Source: Antedon mediterranea
Taxonomy: Eukaryota; Echinodermata; Crinoidea; Comatulida; Antedonidae
Assembly (NCBI RefSeq): GCF_964355755.1
Contig: NC_092673.1
Span: 24,743,001 to 24,807,000, forward strand
DNA: 64,000 nucleotides
Direction: 5' to 3'
In this document: positions 26,101-38,000 of the stretch, piece after piece
Position numbering within the stretch: the first letter of the stretch is position 1
How the letters are laid out: each line of letters begins with the position of its first letter
The notes under the pieces: model-generated
Seen by the model: only the letters and a program-made list of their open reading frames with translations
Told to the model about the DNA's origin: nothing
Databases searched by the model: none
Translations under genes and position numbers: made by a program

Positions 26101-29100
26101 TTACCGTCGCCCAGGCAATGTGCATGGTATGCATGTATTAGCGCGTTAATTAATGATTGGATAACCCCCGCAGTGGACTGTTCCATTTTCTGAACTAGTC
26201 TTCGCCGCACACGAGACATGTCGAAAAATGTCACCTCTCATCATGGAATATTTGCTTCGAAACGTCAATTTTAACGATTTATTAAATTATTTAATAATTG
26301 GAATATTTATCAATCTATTATATAAAACAAGAAATGTACCGCAGAAATTTGAGAAGCTTTGAATTTGCTATGCAGCGGCCGTAACCCATTCTATGTAGGC
26401 GGCCGAAACGCGCTTTGGCCATGGTTGCCGTTGCAGTATACGCTGTTTCTTAGCTATTCAATTTAAAGCGCAACTTTCGGTTAGAATAATCGAAAGGGAA
26501 ATAAAATTAAACATGTTAACATTATACTATTGAGGTAATTACTTTGTTAAATTTAAAATTCCCCTTTTTAAATAACAGAACAGCCTCGTTTACGGAAGTA
26601 TTCGTCCACATGTTTCTGTTTACATTTTCTTCTCGAAGTTCATTTTCTACGTCGAAGAATAGGGACTTCCCCTTTTATTCGCTCATCATCACGTCGACGA
26701 CGGCCGGCCGGCCACGAACCAATCACATTAACTGTGTGTCATTAAAACGTCATCGAGGCACGCTCTGCGCATGTTTAAACAGAACTAAAAAAATTAACAC
26801 GGCGGTCGTGACGTCGTCACATAAAATGCTGTTGTGGTAAAAAGTGTACCCGAGTCAGAAAGTACCGAAGTGTGGCGAATTCTCGCTCCCATAAGAAGTC
26901 ACGCCGACCAGGCTAGGCCTAGGCTTGGAAATGTATTTTCGCCAATTTGGCGAACGAGGCAATAATTATTTTTGCCTAATGGAGACTCCAGTCGCCATTG
27001 GCGAGCGGTTACCGCGAGCGTAGAGCATTTATACAGTTATCAATTTAATAAGAAACATTTTACAGTTTTCTGAAATCCCCTGAACGATATGTTACTTTTG
27101 TTTTTTACGCTTGGCTGGTCATGTTTGCGTGTGACGGCTTCCATGGCGTACCAGGCGAAAATCGTGTCCAAGAATCACTCAGAATCACCGCCGCGCAGCG
27201 GGTTAATGTTTTTAAATTGGGTATGCTAAAGAGGTGCGAAAGTGCAGAACCGCCGGCCTAGGCCTACAAAATTATGTACAACAACGCAACGGTATATCGT
27301 ATGCTAAAAATATTGAGGAAAATTCCTAGCAAACGAACACTCGTATCGTTGTTAAACGTAAGATAATATAGGGCAAAGCACAGAGTACGTCTTTCCATCC
27401 CTCAAGGCTGCGCCGAAGCGTTCTGTCAGGGCGAGAAATTTATCCGATTATTATTTATTTACACAGCACCACAGAAGCCGGCGGCCGGCCCCGCTCAGAT
27501 GCACGTGTGTGTTTAGCTAAATCCCCGTTAGACTCTACCATTTCCCGCATGTTGGTTTGTTTACACTGACGCACGAGGGAAGTTTATTAAGGCTAAAATA
27601 TGAAACTACATTAAATTGGAAGACTCTAAAATGCATAACGCATACATTTTTGATTTCGATAAGATTAAGACGTCATTCATCGAAGATACTATAATGTTTC
27701 TTTTTAATCTGAAAAGTACACCCCTATCGAAAAACAGACAATCCCGGTAATTAGCCGACCGTCGATCGTTTGTGCAGCGCACAACACGTGATAGTTTGGG
27801 TAGACTTCATCATCCATGTGTCGTGTAACGTCTGTCTCTCTGTGCAGTCTACCTCTGCTATCTCCATCTTTTTGAAATAATAAAGAGACGCCTGGTACAA
27901 CGAAACAAGTTGACGAAAAATGGAGCTTGAAGTAAACAACGTGATAACGAACAAAATAAATGCTTGGAGATCGACAAATGGACCTTTTAGTTGGACTTTA
28001 TGCTTTCGCCAAAATGATTATTTAATTATCTATTTTATCATATGTCATCGCCAAAATGGCTAAAGTAGCCGTTTTATTTTTCGCCAATCTAGAAACGTTT
28101 TGGCCCATGGCGACTTGGGCGATCGGCCAGTGCGAGCCTAGGTTTCATACCTCTAAGGATTTCGGGAACCACACCAGTAGACTGACATGGAACCTTGAGA
28201 GCTTCTTGAATGGCAGATCCAATTTTGACATCACCGACACCTAGAACAATCTTCTTCTTTTTCTTAGGTGATTCTGGAAGGTTGGTGTCGAGGAACAGTT
28301 GTAAATCTTCGTGAATTACTCCTGGAAATAATTTTTTTTTTAAATGAGTTAGAAACTCATCATATGAATATTAATTATTATCCAACTGTATAGAAATAAG
28401 TTTAATATAAAAAATAGTAAACCATGGAGTAAACACAAACATATTATACCTTCTGAAATACTGTTGATGTTGTCCAAAGCATTGGTACCAGACTTGAAAG
28501 GTGAAAAAGCATGGAGTTTCACCAATCCAGCAAATTTTCCAAAGTCTGTCACTCCTTGTTCAACCAGATGCTGTTGCATGGAAATTTCTTCAAATTCTTG
28601 AACAACAAACAGAGCATAGCCCGAAGCATGCTCGAAAAGTGCGTACAGTGACTGAAAAGAAAGGCGAGTTTATTCACAATATAAATGAAATAATACTACC
28701 TACTAGCCTAGGCCTAGGCTAAGCCTAGTTAGGTATGTCAAGAAAAATTTCAAATCTATTTGATTTTAACCAAACTATTTTTTTATAATTCTATTTAAAA
28801 AATGGAATTCAACAAAGTTTAAATGAACAAAATCGGTCAACTATTTTTTTTTATACGATTTCTTTTAATAATCAAATTCGGTGATAAATTGTATATACAA
28901 AATATACAAAATTTTGTGACCTTTCTTTTACTTCTGAAAATATAAAGTCATAACTTTTTTGTTTGTAATTCTTTTTTAATTCTTTTTTCACACCAGTTGA
29001 ATATCAAACTGATAACATCAAACACAATACATTCATCTGTATATCAAGATGATTTAGAAAAAAAATGTATTTAAACTTTACCCCCTCCCCAATAATAGAA

Positions 29101-30863
29101 ATACTGGAACCATAAATATAGCATATTTTAACACATAAAATCATTTGAAATTTGTTATTCACACAGGTTGAATGACAAGATCATGTATCTACACTGTACA
29201 TTAAGATGAATTAAAAATAAATTATATTTAAACGTTACCCCCCTCCCGCAAAATAGATATTTGAACCATAAACATAGCATATTTTAACACATAAAAATCA
29301 TTTGAATTTTTTTTCACACAGGTTAATTGGCAAGACCATGTAACTATACTGTACATCAAGATGAATTAGAAATAAATGATTTAAAACTTTATCCCCCTCC
29401 CAGAAGATACAGGAAACAATTATATACAGTACTGCTTATTGCGTTAATAAATCGCCTTTCACTTTTACTGGTAGCATTCTCTTCTCTTTTTTATGTGTTC
29501 CTGACATTTCTATAAAAAAATAAATATAATCATAACTATAACATTTTTCAAAACATACAAAATCAAGTTTAAACAATAAATAAATATTGCATTTAAATAA
29601 AATTCTATATTACTTTCAATTAATAGAATGGTCTTACCAGACAAATTGTTGAAATAATAGTTGGATGTCTTGATTCTTTAAATTAAAGTCTGATATCTAC
29701 TGTAAATAAAGCAAAATAAAAAGTTAAAATAAAACAAAAGATGATTATTCCTTATACTATTGAAATCATCCAATGGCAGACCACCATTATGGTCACGTGG
29801 CATATATCAGCCAATGACAGAATAGTACACCGCCATATGCAATTTCCAAAACCACACCAGTTATTTCAAATGGTGTTTTAATCTTAAATTATCTAATTAA
29901 TTACATTGGAATCTAAACAAATATCGTATAAAATAATAATAATTAATATTTATATTTGACATTTTAGTCACAAATCTGGCTATAGTACGTCGATTTCATA
30001 AAAAATATGGCATTTTTAATCTGCTTTAACATGCACTATTCATTGAATATAGTGTATTGAACAACATCCATTCTCAACCCCCAGCTCTGAAGTTGGGTTA
30101 TTTGTTGTGGGCTAAACTGTGATTGATTAACGATCAATTTTCTTCAAACTTAGTAGGAATACTGTTTATATTATAAAGAAAAATACAGGATATTTTTTGA
30201 AAAAGACAATACTTACGAAATGTGTAAAATTAATGCGTTTTTCCAATGCTAAAATTAACTTGTGTACCACGTCGCGATCGCTTTTCTAAAAATGTTGTTT
30301 TTTTGACAAAAATAAACTTTGACCTGTTTACTATGTAAACAAGTTCAAAGGTTAGTGAAATTCAGCCAATAAGCATTTTAAATTAATTTTTTAAATCAAG
30401 CACCTATATGAAGACGAAAAAAACAGGAACGAGTTTCCCGACGAAACCCACAGTGTGTGACGTCACGTATCTTGACATACCTAGCCTAGTACAGATAAAA
30501 ATCATGTCCACTACTAAAGTTTTTAACATAATCATCAACTTATTTGCATGTTAGGCCTAGGCCTAGGTAGAATTATTATCATCAATTTGTTAAATCATAT
30601 TGCCGAAAGTAACCTGGTCCAAGCTTATTTGACTGGCCTAGGGCTAGCCTATGTACAAGTTAATAACTCAATACGGATGCCTCTCACTGCCCTCAATCCC
30701 TCGGCATGTGGCATCGGTCTTGGCCATCACATTGATTGAACATGCCTGCTGCTAGCCTGGTTGGTAAACTTTTGTTAGGAAAAGAGGCATGATAGAATTC
30801 GGATTATTTCTATAGTACACAGGTTAATTACACACTAATTTAACTTAATATATTGCTTACCAT
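20163..30863 (-). CDS. NOP56: NOP56, core protein of box C/D snoRNPs
   Basis: Nop56 acts in the nucleolus with fibrillarin, Nop58 and the 15.5K protein to guide rRNA 2'-O-methylation, and is part of the U3 snoRNP. Exons in transcript order: 30863-30861 (start codon only), 28651-28450, 28321-28151, 24741-24543, 24080-23893, 23093-22942, 22359-22259, 21762-21614, 20919-20798, 20498-20163. The sum is 1623 nt, 540 residues. Domains: NOP5NT at about 1-70 ([14 protein letters not shown]), NOSIC at about 140-200 ([37 protein letters not shown]), Nop domain at about 255-400 ([46 protein letters not shown]), then a Lys/Glu tail at about 430-540. All introns are GT-AG and all phases agree. The start exon is inferred: exon 2 opens in phase 0 with SLYALFEH, and ATG-gtaagc at 30863 is the fitting upstream donor. 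Its introns contain several MITEs. No intronic C/D snoRNA could be confirmed. Confidence 0.96.
20529..20647. mobile_element. MITE family A, copy 3 (NOP56 intron 9)
   Basis: Left end TAAAGCTGTCCACACTATTA and right end TGATAGCGTAGACAGAG, then CGTA, are diverged family ends. The inside keeps TATGATGATGTCATATCACT and CATATTTGAGCA. It lies within the 299-bp last intron of NOP56. Confidence 0.75.
21058..21395. repeat. Direct duplication in NOP56 intron 8
   Basis: Two units of about 150 bp start at about 21058 and 21248. Both carry GGCAAAGGTATT, ATTATTATTTCTT, TTCTTAGAAA, GATCATGGCG or AATCATGGCG, CTATTATGATTACAATA, then TTTTAGTTGTTGAACATTAA. The words near ATCATGGCG are best kept. I looked for snoRNA boxes in them and found none. 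Confidence 0.7.
21804..22113. mobile_element. MITE family B, copy 1 (NOP56 intron 7)
   Basis: The left end is TTTAAAGAATGTATTGTCCC and the right end GGGAGACAATACATCA; the family consensus end is TTAAAGATGTATTGTC. Inside are AATGAAGAATAATCAAATC and ATTCAACAACAAAATTGTAA, shared with copies in RRP12 introns. It fills more than half of this intron. Confidence 0.75.
23345..23510. repeat. Long inverted repeat in NOP56 intron 5
   Basis: Two arms of about 75 bases surround a short spacer near 23422-23431. The left arm passes AAATAATGGCAC, GAATGATGAAAGGTTATATC and the right arm returns GATATAACCTTTCATCATTC, CTCGTGCCATTATTTG. The outer part (AAACAAATAATGAATGTTTT / AAACATTCATTATTTGTA) also pairs. It is a fold-back element, transcribed as part of the NOP56 pre-mRNA. 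Confidence 0.8.
24945..28130. other. GC-richer block in NOP56 intron 3, probable insertion
   Basis: Intron 3 is 3.4 kb, most of it this block. Its ends hold repeated TTTAGCCAAAT / TTTGGCGAAAG words (24950-25360) and, after 26930, the opposite orientation (CGCCAATTTGGCGAA). CTACGCTCGCG at 25262 is answered by CGCGAGCGTAG at 27013, and CGCACGAGGTCC at 25742 by GGACCTCGTGCG at 25984. The middle is rich in CpG (GGCCGGCCGGCC at 26702). No open frame looks like a protein. A fossil transposon with nested inverted repeats is most likely; an intronic CpG-island promoter is the alternative. Confidence 0.4.
28985..29420. repeat. Three diverged tandem units in NOP56 intron 1
   Basis: CACAC(A/C)(A/G)GTT marks unit starts at 28989, 29160 and 29315. 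Each unit continues with an AAGATGAATTA-type word, a CCCCCTCCC tract and, in two of them, ACCATAAA(T/C)ATAGCATATTTT followed by AACACATAAAA. Unit lengths are about 171 and 155 bases. Confidence 0.7.
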
Positions 30864-30957
30864 TTTAAAAACCTTATTTAGTTCTGACCAATCCAATCCT
30901 AATACGGTTAAAGTGGTTTTTAAGGATAAATAATGCGTAATAAATATGTTCTTTTCT

Positions 30958-30963
30958 CACGTG
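30958..30963. promoter_or_regulatory. CACGTG E-box upstream of NOP56
   Basis: An exact CACGTG 95 bases upstream of the NOP56 start codon. Myc/Max-type factors bind this hexamer and commonly act on ribosome-biogenesis genes; binding here is inferred only. Confidence 0.45.
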
Positions 30964-31016
30964 GAGCGAGACACCATCATCGTGGAAATAAAAACACAAG
31001 CTCGCTTAACTTCAAG

Positions 31017-31024
31017 TGACGTCA
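31017..31024. promoter_or_regulatory. TGACGTCA palindrome in the divergent promoter
   Basis: An exact CREB/ATF-type octamer 154 bases upstream of the NOP56 ATG and 1 kb from RRP12. The same octamer recurs nine more times in this window, mostly inside mobile elements, so its presence may be inherited from a transposon. Confidence 0.4.
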
Positions 31025-32038
31025 TCGATTACTAAAATTACTGCGTTGAAAAAAGGGGAGACTAATTCTGTGTAACTGAAACGCGTTTCATGCGTAGACA
31101 CTAACATTCTTGTCATTTACAATTAATTGCGCATTACATTGCGAGAATGAATTTGGAATACATTTTACAAATTGAAATAATTAGTGATTTTTAGTGATTT
31201 ATGAATTTGGCTCAATCCCGTATCGTAGCCAGATTTTTTTATAAGGGTTCTTTTCAAGGCCAGGGCAAGGGAATATAATAATAGTAGCATATTGTAGGCC
31301 TTATTATTAGATGAAAGTTATAATTTTCCTGTTTGTTTTTTGCTATGGTAAGATTGCCTAAAAATTAGTGGCCAACTGTCAATGCTGGTTTTTAGTTTGA
31401 ACAAAAGGGCATTTCTGGGAAAAGAGCGGGCTTGAAATGCCATATTCAGTCAGAATGTTTGTTCTTTTAAACTTTATGTTTCTTTTGTGGAAGGGACTAA
31501 CATTATTTAAAAAAAAATGAGTGGCGGTTTTCCGCCATTGTATTATACAATACATAGAGAGTCAATACCGAAAATATTCAAAGAATAAAAAAGTCGTCAA
31601 CATGCTTAGGAAGTTATGCTTTGCGTCAACAGTTTGCGTTTCAAACGCACATTTGTCAAAGTATCCGAGAACAGCATAATCACGAAAAGTGCACGCCCTC
31701 TATATTACCTCTATTATATTGGATATTTGCCAGAAATCACAACATTGTGTATAATATTAAAACATTCATATTACTAAATATTAATAATAATTTAAATAAA
31801 TTGTATCACTTAATAATAACTAGGATATTATAATGTTATAAACAATCATTCTGGCTTCAAGGTTCTGGAAAGTTATTGACATAATATTTATGATTATCTG
31901 GAAACTTATCCCATGTGTTTTCGCATGCGAATTAAAGGCCGTCTCCGTCGTCATCAATTTGCAGCCTACTAGCTTGTTAGGTCTAAACTTGAAGGGAGTA
32001 AGTTGTTTTGGTGTTTATGTTTTTATAAATTCGACATT

Positions 32039-35000
32039 ATGGTACGTGGTCCGGGAAGAGTGAAAGGGGGAGCAGCAACGAAAAAGAAAGTTAAACGATG
32101 GAAAAAGGGTCAAAGTTGTGTATCAAACCCAGACAATCAAATCCACCGACAGGCTGCTGTGCGCAACCGGTTCTTGCCCAACAAACCACCAGGAAGCAAG
32201 GCCCAAGGTGAGTGCAATGTAGCTAACTATGGCCTACAAGGCCTAGGCTAGTATTTCAGTTAACTTGTATTAATAGTACTGTACCTAGCCTAGTTTAAGT
32301 TAGGCTAGTTTAAGACCAGTGTTACGACGTGTAATATTAATAATTAAATATGTATGAAAAGTTACTAGTTTCAAGTATCCCATCATAATCATATAGGGCC
32401 TAGCTAGGCCTAAGCAGTTTACAAAAATACAGTTTTGTTACCTAACCATGAGATATAATAATAATAATAAATCTCTATGACCTAACTAATTACTAAATAA
32501 GGCTACACCTAAATATATCTGTTGAACCTCTAAACTCTCTCCATTTGGTTATTATTTCATATAACTTAAATAAATATATTTTTTCCTCCATGTTTTTGTT
32601 TCACTGAAAAGTTTATTTTGACCTACTAGTTAATTCTTTCTTTTCAGAGACAAGTTTGCTGACTAAAAAGAGTTTAGAAAAACACAACGAGGATTCTGGA
32701 GACATTGATAGCGATTATGATATGAACTCTGAAGGAGGTCACAGTTACGGCACATTTATGAGCGGACTTAGCGACTGCACAAATCCTACATTTGATCGTG
32801 TGAAACGATATTGGGATTCAAAATCAGCAAGTCATAAAGAGGTCTGGGAATTAATTATGTTTTTAAAAATATATAGTTGTCTCAAAATTGATTAAAAAAA
32901 TTACACTATCCTGCCAGACAATTCAAGCATTGGTGGGATTTTTATATTTACTGATGCCCCTGAAATTAAAATAATTTATATACACAGGTTTGTGCTGTTC
33001 TGGCCGCTGTAACAGAAGTGATTCGTGAGAAAGGTGGAAAGGAAACCGAAACGGAGTACTTTGCTGCCCTCATGACAACACTTGATTCGGTAGAAGAGGA
33101 GGATTCAAAATCGGCAGTGCTGTACCTTCTTAATTTAGTTTTAAAAAGGTAAATGTCAAATATTAGTTTAATTTTGGGCTGGGGTGAGACAGTATATTTT
33201 GTTTCATTATAACAATTTGTCTTCATTCTGTTACAGAGTTCCAGCAAACGTGATAAAAGTGAAATTTTCAACAATTTCCAAATGCTTTATGGACATTTTA
33301 TCACAGAATGCAAATTCAAACACAACATCAATAGTACGGTCTTGTTTACAGTGCCTAGCAACCACGTTAAGAATTATTGATATGACATCATGGAATGAGG
33401 CATCAACAAAGCAAATATACCACGGAGTGTTAAGTTTTACCGTTCATCAAAAACCAAAGGTGAAAATATTTTCAACAAGTACATTTTTGAAATGTCAACC
33501 CTTTGAAGATGTGGCCTGTGGTAATTTACTGTCCCAGAATGCGAGGCCCGTATATGTACAGGTTGACTTTTTGGGGTCACTGAATTGCACTTTTATACTT
33601 TTTTTTCCTATTCCTATTAAAAATACCTTATTTAGCATCAGTCACTTGGGGTAGATTACATAGAAATTTATAATTTAATTAAAAATATGAGATTGAAATT
33701 TAATCCTAGAAACATAAAAAAAATTTATAAAAAATAAAATATGGTAGAATAAAAATTAGTTTCAAATATCCTTTTATCAAATACTCAAATTATACAATCA
33801 ATAATATACACAATTTATTGTCGAAATCTTGAATGATGTACCAAATCAGGATTTGAACCCAAGACCATGTGATTGGAAGGTGACCATTTTACTTGGATAT
33901 ATTTTTCCATATCAATAAAGAACACATCGATAGTAGGCCTACACTAACAAACTTCAAACATTTCTTCACTAACAAACTTCAAACATTTCTTCACTAACAA
34001 ACTTCAAACATTTCTTCACTAACAAACTTCAAACATTTCTTTTCCTTATTAGGTAAGAAAAGCAGCCCAGAATGCAATCTCTGCGATATTGCGAGGGAGT
34101 CATTTTATGGTGTCAAGTAAACCTCCACCTCATCACCCAGGAGCTTCGCTTACAGCCAAGTTCTGCATCCAGCAGGTTGAGCAGTCGGGAGGTTGGTATA
34201 TAGTCATGTTTTCATTGCAATTTTGTGTGAAAATGTTTGTACCTCACAAAACATTGATTTATTTAAAGATATATTGTCCCCCTGAACAAATAGTTTTTCT
34301 GAGAAAACTGTAATTTAAGCAAAACATAGTCAAAGTGTCTGTCAGAAAACACATTTTTTGTTAAATTTAAATGTTTATTTTAGTCTTTATATAAATGAAA
34401 TCATGATTTTTTCTTGTTTTTTTTTCTTATGGAAATGAATAACTTTAATAAAACTGCAAAATGGCCTATTCAAAGTCTGATTTTATAAATCTTTATTTTT
34501 CATGATTTTGAGGGATAATACATCTTTAATACACTTTTTTTTTTACTAACTTTCTGAAATTATTGAATTTATTTTGAAATTATTTTGGCACAGGTACTGG
34601 AGAAGCAACAACAACTCTTCATGTCTTGGGGTTGATGAAGGATACGTTACCATGGTTTCCAAAACAAAGTATCAAATCTTGTTGCGAGACTTTATTAAGA
34701 GTCATGACTCTCAGCAATCCGGTATGTATCAATAGTGCCCTCTAGGAGTACACGCAATATTCACACGCTCTCAAACCAATCCATGTCTCCACGCTAATCT
34801 TTAAGTTTGTTTTATATAACAACAATATCAGAAATGAAACAGTAAGAGTAAGTGGCCAAGCGGTTAAGACAGTGGAACCGTAATACCTAGCCATAACATC
34901 GGCAAGTTCAAGTCTCACTCGCTCCATGGTTCTGGTGGTAGAACAAGTCTTCTCGACTATAATTCGTAGGCCCAGTGTACACATCTGGCTCGTGTGCGCT

Positions 35001-38000
35001 TTAAAGAACCTAATACAATTGGGGGTACCCCGGTATACTAGTACATACACAGCCATTGTCACACACAAAAACTTACCATAACTCATATTGAGGGCCCCTT
35101 GATTGTCAGCATACGCTGTTTAAGGTCACCCTCTATAAATAAGATTAAATAAAAATGATAAAAAATAAAGCATGATAGTTGCATCACAAAGATAATGAAA
35201 TCATTATCATTAAAATATGCAAGTTAGGTAAAGTCGAATAAAATACTAATAACAAGTTTAAATGATGAATATTTTGCTCCCTACAGCTTGTTACGTCTGT
35301 GTCTATGCAGTGTCTTCACAACCTGTTCTCAACCAAGCCAAGGGTGTCATCCCTACCAGCTGACCTCACTGCTCGCATCATCAATGCCTTGTATGACTAC
35401 CAACCTGGGATCAATGATGCTCAACAAATGCAGGCCTGGCTTGCTGTCATGGAAGCTGCATACGTTTGTCTTGTCAAGTTAGTTTATTTTGTTTGTTTTA
35501 GTAGGCTTAACAACAACATTGTTTTTTAGAATTTTTTTAGATGAACAATGTATTAAAATATGAATATTTTATTTTTTTTTCTTCCAGGGTCGATGAGCGC
35601 CTGTGTATGAGTCATCTTCCAAGATTCACGACAGCGGCCCTTTCCTGCTTCTTGTCGGAGAAATCTGAAGTTGCTGTTGCTGCTGCCAAAACATTAAAGG
35701 TACAGTAGTAACATTTCCCCCCATGTTTCAGCTTTGTGGCTACGTGTAAGACCTGTAACCCATTTCAATTTGAATGGCAAACAATGTATTCATTTCAAAA
35801 TAAACTATTTAAGTGTAACCTATCATATTGTTAAACTTTTTATTTATACTATGTATATTGTATTTTTGAAACAAAATAAAACTAACCTTGCATATACTAC
35901 GTCTATTCAACCATTCTTCACTATGGTTACACACTCTTTTCTCCCATCAAGAGTTAAATTACCACCTATCTGAACTTGTACTACGGTTTAAGGTGCTCAA
36001 AATGCAAAAATTACATCAGATATACCTCTAATCTGTTGCATATAAAACAATAATAATAATATTAATTTGTATTGGGTTGCAGGTCGTCTTCAAGGAATGT
36101 ATCACTCCCTCTGTTGACTGGTTGAAAATAGAATTTGCAAGTGGCGCTGGGTCTCCTGTGCATAAGATTTTCCAAACCATAGAGGGCGGTCTTGCTTACA
36201 GGTACCATGCATCTTGGGGACTTGTTCTACAAGTAATCGGAACTTTCATTGAGGTGAGAATGTTTAGCATATTAGCAAAAGTATTTTTTACATTCTCGCG
36301 TACCATACGCAACTCAGCATGTTTTTGCATATAAACGCGAACACGGATTTGATTCTTGTATACAAATAATGCTAGAAATTACCATTCCATTTGCAATTAA
36401 TATATTTAATTTGATAACAACTTTACTGTACTCTAACAACAAAAATGTATGTGGTCTTAATTTATTATATTAGGTCATTATGTTATAATATTAAATAACA
36501 ATATTTTTGAACAGATTTACGACCACGATCTTTTGGTTTGGTTCCCCCTCCAGCTGGAATCAGTCAGGAGTCCGCCCGCTAGCCAATTTATAATACCTCA
36601 ATGGCTAAAACTTAAGTTTTTCACAAAGAACTACATTTGTTTTAAAGGTTTTAGGGAAAGAGTGTCACTCCATGATGACGAAATGCCTGCAAACAATGGC
36701 TGACTTACGCAGCACTCACCAGTTTTCCTACACAGCTGAGCTGGATAAGACAATGGGGTCTGCTGTCAAGCACATTGGGCCTAGGATTGTTCTGAATGCT
36801 GTACCACTACAGATCACTGGAGATGAGTAAGTATATGCATTTAAATACAGTAGAACCTTATTAAGGGAACACATTCTGCACCTAACTGTCCCTTTAATAG
36901 TTGTTTCCCATGAATAGGAGTTTGCCATAGTGCTGAAACATTATATAAGTGTCCCCTTAATATGTAAATGTGCCAACGGATGGGTTCTATTCTATTCAGT
37001 TTTGTAATGTAGGGTAGTACTTGTGGCTCAAATCAAATTTCTATAATATAACTGTCATGTTTTATTGTGTGTTATTTTGTAGTTGTTAGTACCATATCAT
37101 TATTAACCTATTAACCAGAAAATGTGGGTGGGTGGAGATAACCAAGATCCCAAATGGTTTTCCTATGAACTATGTTACTGTTTTTCATTTTTATAAGTAC
37201 GGTATATGCATTATTTAAAATTTTAATATAAATATCATTTTGTTTCCTTTCCGAGTGATAATTATGGTTTTCCACGAAGTTGGTTGATACCTGTCATGAG
37301 GGAACACATTTGCAATACTGAACTACAATTCTTCAACAAGTACTTTTTACCACTAGCTGCTAAATTAAGAACAAAATGTAAGAAAATTGAATATTGAATG
37401 CCAATTTTATAAGCAAATGCTTGTGGCGATACCATGTAAAGTTAATTAAAAATGAGAAATTAAAGTTATACTTAATTTAGCAGTTTTTAAAACTGCTGAA
37501 TGGATTGAAATGAACACATACATATACTTACTTAGTCCGGGACATATCCCAACTAGATTCATAACTTCTTATCTGCCATTGTGACAGCCAGTTCATCTCT
37601 CTGCATACCAGTGTCCATCTCTAGTACATGAATGTATGTGAGTACTGGTCTACCTTTTTGGCTGCCACAGCAGAACATCTGCAATGATTTCTTCTTTATT
37701 GCGAACACATAAATTTGAAGAAACTAAAAAGCCCTTTGTGTTCTCAGAACTAAATGTTAGTGGTAGAGAGGCATAGCTATCCCCACCTAGGCTTGATCAT
37801 TTCCATATAATAGACTTAAAGAAGTAATCATATTTGACTAATGTGTTGTGTTTTGTTGCTTTGTTTATTTCTTAGCACTTCAGCTCACCCAAGAAGGGAG
37901 AGGAGTTGAAGCCAAGACATACAACATCCTGCAGTCTCAGGTGTGGTCTTTGCTTCCAGGCTTCTGTAAGAATCCAACTGATCTATGCACAGCATTCAAG

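Larger units (their letters stand above)
30864..32038. promoter_or_regulatory. Shared NOP56-RRP12 divergent promoter region
   Basis: The 1.2 kb between the two start codons must hold the 5' ends of both transcripts. Two CCAAT boxes (30888-30892, 30893-30897) lie 25-35 bases upstream of the NOP56 ATG, possibly inside its 5' UTR. An E-box and a CRE-like palindrome follow (separate entries). Near RRP12 there is CGCATGCG at about 31923 and a short TGGCGG-TTTT-CCGCCA hairpin at about 31524. No TATA box is clear for either gene, and transcription start sites cannot be placed from sequence alone. Confidence 0.6.

Noticed and set aside
30549-30566. GGCCTAGGCCTAGG in NOP56 intron 1, near where human NOP56 carries its GGCCTG repeat
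   Set aside because: The same CCTAGGCCTAGG word occurs near 1563, 28710 and 58050, so it is a general feature of this genome and not expanded here.
20499-30860. Box C/D snoRNAs in NOP56 introns
   Set aside because: NOP56 introns host C/D snoRNAs in other animals, so I scanned for RTGATGA and CTGA on the minus strand. Pairs such as 22206/22095 lie at poor spacing, inside a MITE, or lack a terminal stem.
36516-36660. Open frame running into RRP12 exon 10 from upstream
   Set aside because: It is in a different frame from exon 10, and the acceptor at 36647 gives the conserved protein.
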